NCBI GenBank assembly: GCA_029931535.1
Contig: JAQPZY010001664.1
Span: 4,556,501 to 4,620,500, forward strand
Direction of reading: 5' to 3'
DNA: 64,000 nt
DNA from: Margaritifera margaritifera
Lineage: Eukaryota; Mollusca; Bivalvia; Unionida; Margaritiferidae
Shown: positions 58,054 to 64,000 of the stretch, one piece after another
How the letters are laid out: the number at the start of each line of letters is the position of its first letter
Position numbering within the stretch: the stretch's first letter is position 1
Translations under genes and position numbers: made by a program
The notes under the pieces: model-generated
Told to the model about the DNA's origin: nothing
Seen by the model: the letters and a program-made list of their open reading frames with translations, nothing else
Database searches by the model: none

Positions 58054-58984
58054 GCACGTCAAGATAAACTACCCATAGGAATTTTATTAAACTTACTATA
58101 CTTAATATTTTGGAAGTGGGCAATATTTTTTCTTTTCCTTCAAAGTCTACTAGAGAGGGGGGCCAGAGGGGTGGTGAAGGTTAAAGTTCACATCAAATTT
58201 TGACTTATTTTGATAGAATTGAACTTTTTATGCAACCCAATATAACCTTAAAGCTACCCACAGGAATTTACTGAAACTTGCCGTACCTAACGTTTAGGAG
58301 TGAGACATTTTTTTTCTTAATGGGGGTGGGAGTGGAATGGGTCAAAAGTCACCCGATTTCAATATATATTTGATCGAGTTCAATGCACAATTGCTATGAA
58401 GTATGATTATATCTTTGGTATTTTGCATAAGTTGACAGCTTACTTTCTTTTTAAACCAGCATTGCCCACGAGTCATGCCCCTGTGTCTGTCCGAATTCTC
58501 TCAGACCCAGCCTGGTCTAAAATCTGAAACCACCGAGATCCACACCCTATAACCGCACAGACTTCTCAGAAAGAAAAGGTTTAATCATTTAAGCAACCAG
58601 CATAGGCTTTTGTGTGTGTCTCTCTACCTATCAAGGACTGGTGCTCGAGTTATAACTTTGAAGCTGTTCATAGCCCTGTCCTGATAATATATACAGTATT
58701 TAGTCTATAACACTGTTCAAGGGAGATATAAATATTTAATGTGTTGTAGGTAAGATTGCCTTATACTATAGCTGAAACGATACCAAATGTTCCTATCTCA
58801 ATATACGTTGAATGTATTCATATAGGATATGAAATATGATCAATGTTATTAAAGGTATAAAATCCATTCTCTTTTCTTTGTCATCTTTGGTATTTATGGA
58901 TCATTCACCCACCGTCCCCCACCAGTGGCCAAGGAGCATAAAAAAAAACCATATTAACTCAGTCATCTAAATCTAATTAAATTA
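58054..58984. other. Anonymous sequence
   Basis: No gene or repeat recognised. Confidence 0.4.
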
Positions 58985-59257
58985 CATTTCAGGAGTCTTA
59001 AAAGTAAATATTTTGGGGTTCAGACTAAAAGTCAAATGAATGGTGATATTATTTTCCCCGATTTATTTCCATGCTAAGTATGACCAAGAATGTTCCTAAT
59101 TGAGTGCTGAAGATAGAGTATTGGTAAAGATGGGCAGAACCTCAATTACATGTTCTGTAAATGCAGGGACTATCTCAAAACTTTCTCTCTGAAGTGATCT
59201 GTTCAAAATCAAAACTGCACTGACATGTGGCCAATTTAACTTAATTAGAATTTGTAT
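58985..59257 (+). repeat. Dispersed repeat R, 5' part, copy 3
   Basis: GGGGTTCAGACTAAAAGTCA, CTAAGTATGACCAAGAATGT and GACATGTGGCCAATTTAACT match 49820-50120. The copy breaks off at about 59257 where the AGGCC-ended element begins; its 3' part resumes at 60348. Confidence 0.82.
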
Positions 59258-59536
59258 AAGGCCAAAAAATAATAAAGGTGTGTTTCTTATTGCACTGGTT
59301 TTAAAATTAGAGTAGGCAGGTATTTTTTTTTTTTCTTTTTAACATTATTTATAAATCAAATAATATTTCAAGCGCTTCAAAGTGCTGGGCAAAACCAGCT
59401 CAAGTATATGCACAAATTTATTTCGGCAATGTGATTTTTGGGGTGGATGGGGGGTGGGGAAAAAGTGCTAGGGTCGGCAACAAGAAACAGGGACGGTCGA
59501 CCGACTGAGAACACACATATTTTTTTGTGTGCCTAA
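59258..59536. mobile_element. AGGCC-ended MITE, copy 1
   Basis: Starts AAGGCCAAAAAATAATAAAG and ends TTTTTTTGTGTGCCTAA (imperfect inverted ends). The interior (TCAAATAATATTTCAAGC, AAAAAGTGCTAGGGTCGGCA) matches 63485-63924. Sits inside dispersed repeat R. Confidence 0.8.
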
Positions 59537-60347
59537 GTTGATTAGCAGGCCCACAGAATTTATCAAACATGTATATGCCAGATTCGTCCAGTGGGACTGA
59601 CGCTTTGACCGACTATAACATGCCAAAATTGGACATTAGGAGTTTCTGCTAAGCCATAAGAAACTCTTATTGAAACTTGATATTAATTGTTTTAACGAAA
59701 ACCCATACACGGGTATTGAATTCATCTTGTACGTGAGATGTACACCTGTACACTGCAATAGGTGTGAAACAGTATAATGTAACCTCTGCCAGGGCCAGGT
59801 TCCAGGAAACTAGTTCCTGCCTCAACCAAGCTGTGGAGTACACCATCTGGTTTCATGGCTAAACAGAGATTCGCAACAAACAGTTACGTCATTTTCAAAA
59901 AGGCATAGGAAGGAAAAAGTGAAATAATCTGTACACAAAATAAATATATGCTGATAACTATGGCTAACACAGGGAGTATCAAGCTTTATTGTAACAGCAC
60001 ACTCTTTGACACTACAACGTAAATATACATGGTCCTGTTCCCAAGTCCTATCAACTGGCCCATGTGCGTTTTACTAATGAGGTGACATCCACATTACTGA
60101 CTTCAAGAAAAAAAAGAAAAGGACAGTGTCAGATTTTAAGCATATTGGTAATTCCATAGTAGCAGTGTAATGACTTCAAAACCTGAATAAAATACCAAAC
60201 ATGGAAATATACTGGAATTAACTTTCTGAGGTAAGATCATTGCGGGGTGTGTGTGTGCTGTTTAACGGTATGTGGGATTGACTTCAACTGGTCCTAATGG
60301 AATGAATGTCAGACAATGGTTCATTACTTTTTTTTTCAGAGCTCTGG
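59537..60347. other. Anonymous sequence within interrupted repeat R
   Basis: About 0.8 kb separating the AGGCC element from the resumed repeat R. No match to other parts of the window noticed. Confidence 0.45.
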
Positions 60348-60745
60348 AACCTGATTAATACATAAAGTTTTTTTTAAACTTTGATTTGACGCCTATTCTA
60401 TATCATGTTTTTCCTCAACTTGCTGTGTTACATCTTATCGTTTCAAGAGCGCCTGGATGACAATGAATATGGCAATCTTTTGAATAATGTGACTATTCTG
60501 AATTTTGGCATTATGATTACCTTATGAGTTAGAGTATGAATTTAAGGTGATTTAGCTGGTTTGAAATTGTTCCTGTGTGAACTAATTCAGAGTTGCATAG
60601 TTTATATTTTGTCATGTTTCTTTTACAAAATGCTGCCATATTTGCTAGGTAAACGAACAAATATTCAAATACCAATTTTCAATTTGAATATTCGCAAAAA
60701 GGTATTATGATTTGAATATTCAGTTGTTCATTTCAGCTCAACCTT
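60348..60745 (+). repeat. Dispersed repeat R, 3' part, copy 3
   Basis: GATTAATACATAAAGTTTTT, TGCTGTGTTACATCTTATCG and AACGAACAAATATTCAAATA match 50945-51330 and 51331-51690. Confidence 0.85.
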
Positions 60746-60915
60746 TCACTGGGGTATATCATACCTAATAATACTAGTACATGGTATTATAATCTGACCA
60801 TACCCTACCTTATAAATGGGACCATATTATACTAAGACACCTTATAGTGAAAGACCACTAAATACAATTACTTGGCATAACAAGGAGAGTTAATGTATAC
60901 CTCATTTTATACTAA

Positions 60916-61527
60916 CTCATTAACCCCTGGAGATTTTTATCATTTTCGCGTGAAATGGGGGTAGGCAACACATTTTTGGGGTTACTTCTGAATTCAGCCA
61001 AACAGATCTGCTTAAGAAAGTTTATCGTTTAGCCGGATGCTTAGGTGTATCAGAAACATTGTTTTTCATTGGCTATTATGCTCGCACATGTGCAGAAGGG
61101 TAAAAGTTGGACTTCTTTTCTTTTTTTTTTTTCGTATTGGACCCCCGATTTTTGTGTCCTGGCCCCTTTTTTCTCCAAATCTCAAACTTATCCTACTTTT
61201 TGCAAAGGTTCATCTGTCTGTGTGCAGTTCAGACGGGTCTGGTTTAGATCTAAGGCCAAAAAGTCTAAAATCCGGACACAAACTCCGGTTCCGCAACTGT
61301 CAATTTTCGACCTAAAAAAAATCGGGTCACAAAAAATGCATTTTGTTCGCTGTACTTTTTATTCTGAGTAGAAAGTTGACATTATTTGGTATCATTGTAG
61401 AGCTACATATGTCTACTTTCCTGCAATACCATCCACTTTAGTGTATCTTAAATGATGTTGATGCTACAGAGCTCGAAAGTAAGGTACAACCTCATGACGC
61501 GTAAACGTGGCGCAAGGGGTTAATGAG
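60916..61527. mobile_element. 0.6-kb TTAA MITE, twin copy 1
   Basis: Begins CTCATTAACCCCTGGAG and ends GGGGTTAATGAG; TTAA follows at 61528-61531 and CTAA (degenerate) precedes. Nearly identical to 61667-62283 and shares its ends with the 41999-43002 element. Two overlapping ~100-codon frames inside contain a T-tract-encoded Phe run; judged non-coding. Confidence 0.9.
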
Positions 61528-61666
61528 TTAAACAAGTTTTGGGAATTTTTTTAGAAATTGTCCAGGAAGGGCTATTTTTGTACTTTCTGTGCAATGATAA
61601 TGCACAAATGATCAAATAAGCAAGGAATATTCAAATTTGGTGACGTCATCGAAATTCACCCATTAA

Positions 61667-62283
61667 CTCATTAACCCCTGGAGATTTTTATCATTTTTGC
61701 GTGAAATGGGGCTAGGCAACACATTTTTGGGGTTACTTCTGAATTCAGCCAAACAGATCTGCTTAAGAAAGTTTATCGTTTAGCCGGATGCTTAGGTGTA
61801 TCAGAAACATTGTTTTTCATTGGCTATTATGCTCGCACATGTGCAGAAGGGTAAAAGTTGGACTTTTTTTTTTTTTTTTTTTTTTTTTCGTATTGGACCC
61901 CTGATTTTTATGTCCTGGCCCCTTTTTTCTCCAAATCTCAAACTTATCCTACTTTTTGCAAAGGTTCATCTGTCTGTGTGCAGTTCAGATGGGTCTGCTT
62001 TAGATCTAAGGCCAAAAAGTCTAAAATCCGGACACAAACTCCGGTTCCGCAACTGTCAATTTTCGACCTAAAAAAAATCGGGTCTCAAAAAATGCATTTT
62101 GTTCACTGTACTTTTTAATGCGAGTAGAAAGTCGACATTATTTGGTATCATTGTAGAGCTACATATGTCTACTTTCCTGCAATACCATCCACTTTAGTGT
62201 ATCTTAAATGATGTTGATGCTACAGAGCTCGGAAGTACGGTACAACCTCATGACGTGTAAACGTGGCGCTAGGGGTTAACAAG
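61667..62283. mobile_element. 0.6-kb TTAA MITE, twin copy 2
   Basis: Begins CTCATTAACCCCTGGAG after an intact TTAA (61663-61666). The right end is GGGGTTAACAAG followed by TTCA, a mutated counterpart. Same internal sequence as twin 1, with a longer T tract near 61864. Confidence 0.9.
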
Positions 62284-62565
62284 TTCAGATGCAACAGACA
62301 GCATTACCTTGATTATTGGCAATTGTGAAACTTCTCTATTCACTTGATAGTAATCAACAGATAGGTGATAGCCTGAAGGCTAGAAAGTTGAGACTTACCA
62401 TGTATACTCGTAAGTCAAACCATGTGTAAATCAATAAACTCACTTACATATGCCACAGTGGTGATTTTTCTACCACCCTCTTACTTATTGGGTTGAATTT
62501 TACCATGAACTCTACCAGGAAAATAATTAGTTGTATTTATATCATGTATATACTCATGTACATAT

Positions 62566-62736
62566 CAGATCCAACTGCAAACAACATAGACCCAGATCTG
62601 CCATTGCATAATGTGCTGGCAGATTTGGGTCTATGCAGTTTGTTAGGACTTATCAGTAGAATAAACAACATGGACCCTAATCTGCTAGCATATTATATGG
62701 CAGATCTGGGTCTATGTTGTTGGCAACTGGATTCAA
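62566..62736. mobile_element. Double-hairpin foldback element D3
   Basis: Best preserved copy. GATCCAACTGCAAACAACAT at the left is inverted at the right (ATGTTGTTGGCAACTGGATTC). Inside are two hairpins with GACCCAGATCTGCC and GGCAGATCTGGGTC arms. Confidence 0.92.
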
Positions 62737-62739
62737 CTT

Positions 62740-63484
62740 TCCTGTATACACTGGCTTACAAGTCTAGTTATTTTCTAATATTTGGCTTCGATTTGGCAAG
62801 CAAAAGCAAATTTTCAATTATGTATATGAGCCATTTTTTTTAGTAATAAACACAACATACCTGAACAACATCAGCTATACAATCTATTCACAAATAAATA
62901 ACCTGGAAAACCTAGACTTGGTAGGACTACAATATGTTTCTTAAATAGTCTACAAGAAAAACAATAATGACAGATCACATCCACATTGGAGTGCAAGGGG
63001 TATTCAGGTTGCACTTTGTTACCAACCGGAATTATGGTTTTCGATAAAATAGAAGAACCAAAAACCGCCAGCATAAGGTCATCTAGTTATCTGGTACAAT
63101 TGTATCAATAGTCATTATCAGCACTGGTTTGTATCAACAGTCACTAACTTTAATGGTATATTATACAGTCATGTTTTGGTTACATTTTTTGCATGTTTGC
63201 CTTATAAGTCTAAGATCTGTAATATGTCTGGTTTACAAAATGATTCCCAATCTGCACGATTTAATTTTTTAAAACAAAACCTCAGCCTGGATGCAAGTAT
63301 ATATGGAAGTGTTTGGTGGAACCCCTGTTTTAAGAAGATAAACCTATAGGTAACTTTCAATCTTATGATTATTATTTTCATACAATGTAGGTCCACAACT
63401 AGTAATTCTTCAAGCGGGTCCACAATATGCATAATGCTGGAAAATTTGGGGTCCAGTATTATATGCAGCATTTGTGTCCAGGAT
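62740..63484. other. Anonymous sequence
   Basis: No gene or repeat recognised. Confidence 0.4.
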
Positions 63485-63924
63485 AAGGGGAACAAAAAAA
63501 AAAAATGTGTTTTTCCTATTGCACTGGTTTTTAAAAATAGGGAATGCAGGTAGGTATTTTTTTTTTTTAAACATCATATATAAATCAAATAATATTTAAA
63601 ACACTTCAAAGTACCAGGCAAAACTAGCACAATTAGATCCAAAAATCAATTTTGGCAATGGGATTTTGTTTATAATAAAAAAAAAAAAATTTTTTTTTGT
63701 TTAAAAACATATATAAATCAAATAATATTTCAAGCCCTTCAAATTACTAGGCAAAACCGGCTCAATTAGATGCAAAAATCAATTTCAAAAATGTGATTTT
63801 TTTAATTAAAAAAAAAAAAAAAAAAAGTATTGGCGGGTGGGGGAAAAAAGTGCTAGGGTCAGCAACGTGAACAGGGTCAGTCGGCTGATCGGAAAAACTT
63901 TTTTTTTTTGGGGGGGGGGCCTAA
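63485..63924. mobile_element. AGGCC-ended MITE, copy 2 with internal duplication
   Basis: Same interior as 59258-59536, but a ~95-bp central block (ATATATAAATCAAATAATAT ... AATCAATTT) is present twice in tandem. Right end ...GGCCTAA at 63918-63924; left end eroded (AAGGGGAACAAAAAA). Confidence 0.78.
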
Positions 63925-63927
63925 AGA

Positions 63928-64000
63928 GTGGAACTCTGGATGCTCAGTTGCTACATCATCAGACTTGTAATCCAAGGGTTGCAGCTTCGATACATGCCCA
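63928..64000 (+). mobile_element. tRNA-derived SINE head, cut by window end
   Basis: TGGATGCTCAGTTGCTACAT resembles an A box and GGTTGCAGCTTCGATAC a degenerate B box, about 40 bases apart. Body lies outside the window. Confidence 0.5.

Noticed and set aside
61037..62118. Pairs of ~100-codon open frames as duplicated genes
   Set aside because: They lie wholly inside twin TTAA MITEs, include a homopolymer-encoded Phe run, and two frames are open at once; no family resemblance.

Overview
The window is AT-rich, repeat-laden metazoan DNA. It holds one confidently recognisable protein-coding exon, and almost everything else is transposable-element debris, tandem repeats or anonymous non-coding sequence. 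The exon (minus strand, 33292-34872) encodes the second half of the forkhead domain and the whole C-terminal part of a FoxO transcription factor. The overall style suggests a lophotrochozoan, most likely a marine bivalve mollusc: low GC, ~140 bp tandem-monomer elements with hairpin tails, tRNA-derived SINEs, DIRS-like and restriction-endonuclease-type non-LTR elements, and TTAA- and TA-target MITEs. The species and class are inference.

Layout. 0.2-1.85 kb: a 36-bp minisatellite abutting a decayed LINE (endonuclease plus start of reverse transcriptase). 2.6-3.06 kb: a hairpin and a TG/TA microsatellite. 3.6-5.95 kb: rearranged pieces of an R2/NeSL-like non-LTR element. 6.2-9.0 kb: a swarm of TTCATGAA-type short inverted motifs with SINE pieces. 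9.2-13.2 kb: two family-A composite tandem elements, with a family-B array between them. 13.3-16.4 kb: a degenerate minus-strand DIRS-like tyrosine-recombinase retroelement, then a short family-A element. 17.1-17.8, 22.8-23.3 and 28.2-29.0 kb: further family-B arrays. 24.6-26.2 kb: a nine-monomer family-A array. 18.2-33.3 kb is the 3' flank of FoxO and has a strong minus-strand poly(A)-type signal at its far end.

34.9-64 kb is apparently FoxO intron 1. The forkhead exon begins at a good splice acceptor at 34872/34873, and no upstream FoxO exon was recognised in the remaining 29 kb. This stretch contains SINEs (one with a 12-bp target-site duplication), several minisatellites (85, 38 and 24 bp), a family-A array split by a TTAA-flanked MITE, two TA-target MITEs of pogo/Tigger style, near-perfect palindromes, a 72-bp-arm hairpin, duplicated segments, twin 0.6-kb TTAA elements and a TAGGCC-ended MITE.

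The most interesting structure is two sequence-unrelated families with the same plan: a head, then ~140-bp monomers, then a unique tail ending in a foldback. One carries YY1-like CAAGATGGC motifs in palindromic pairs. The other carries TGACCT half-sites that reach a perfect DR1. Both surround FoxO. No operon-like gene cooperation can be described, because only one host gene is visible.
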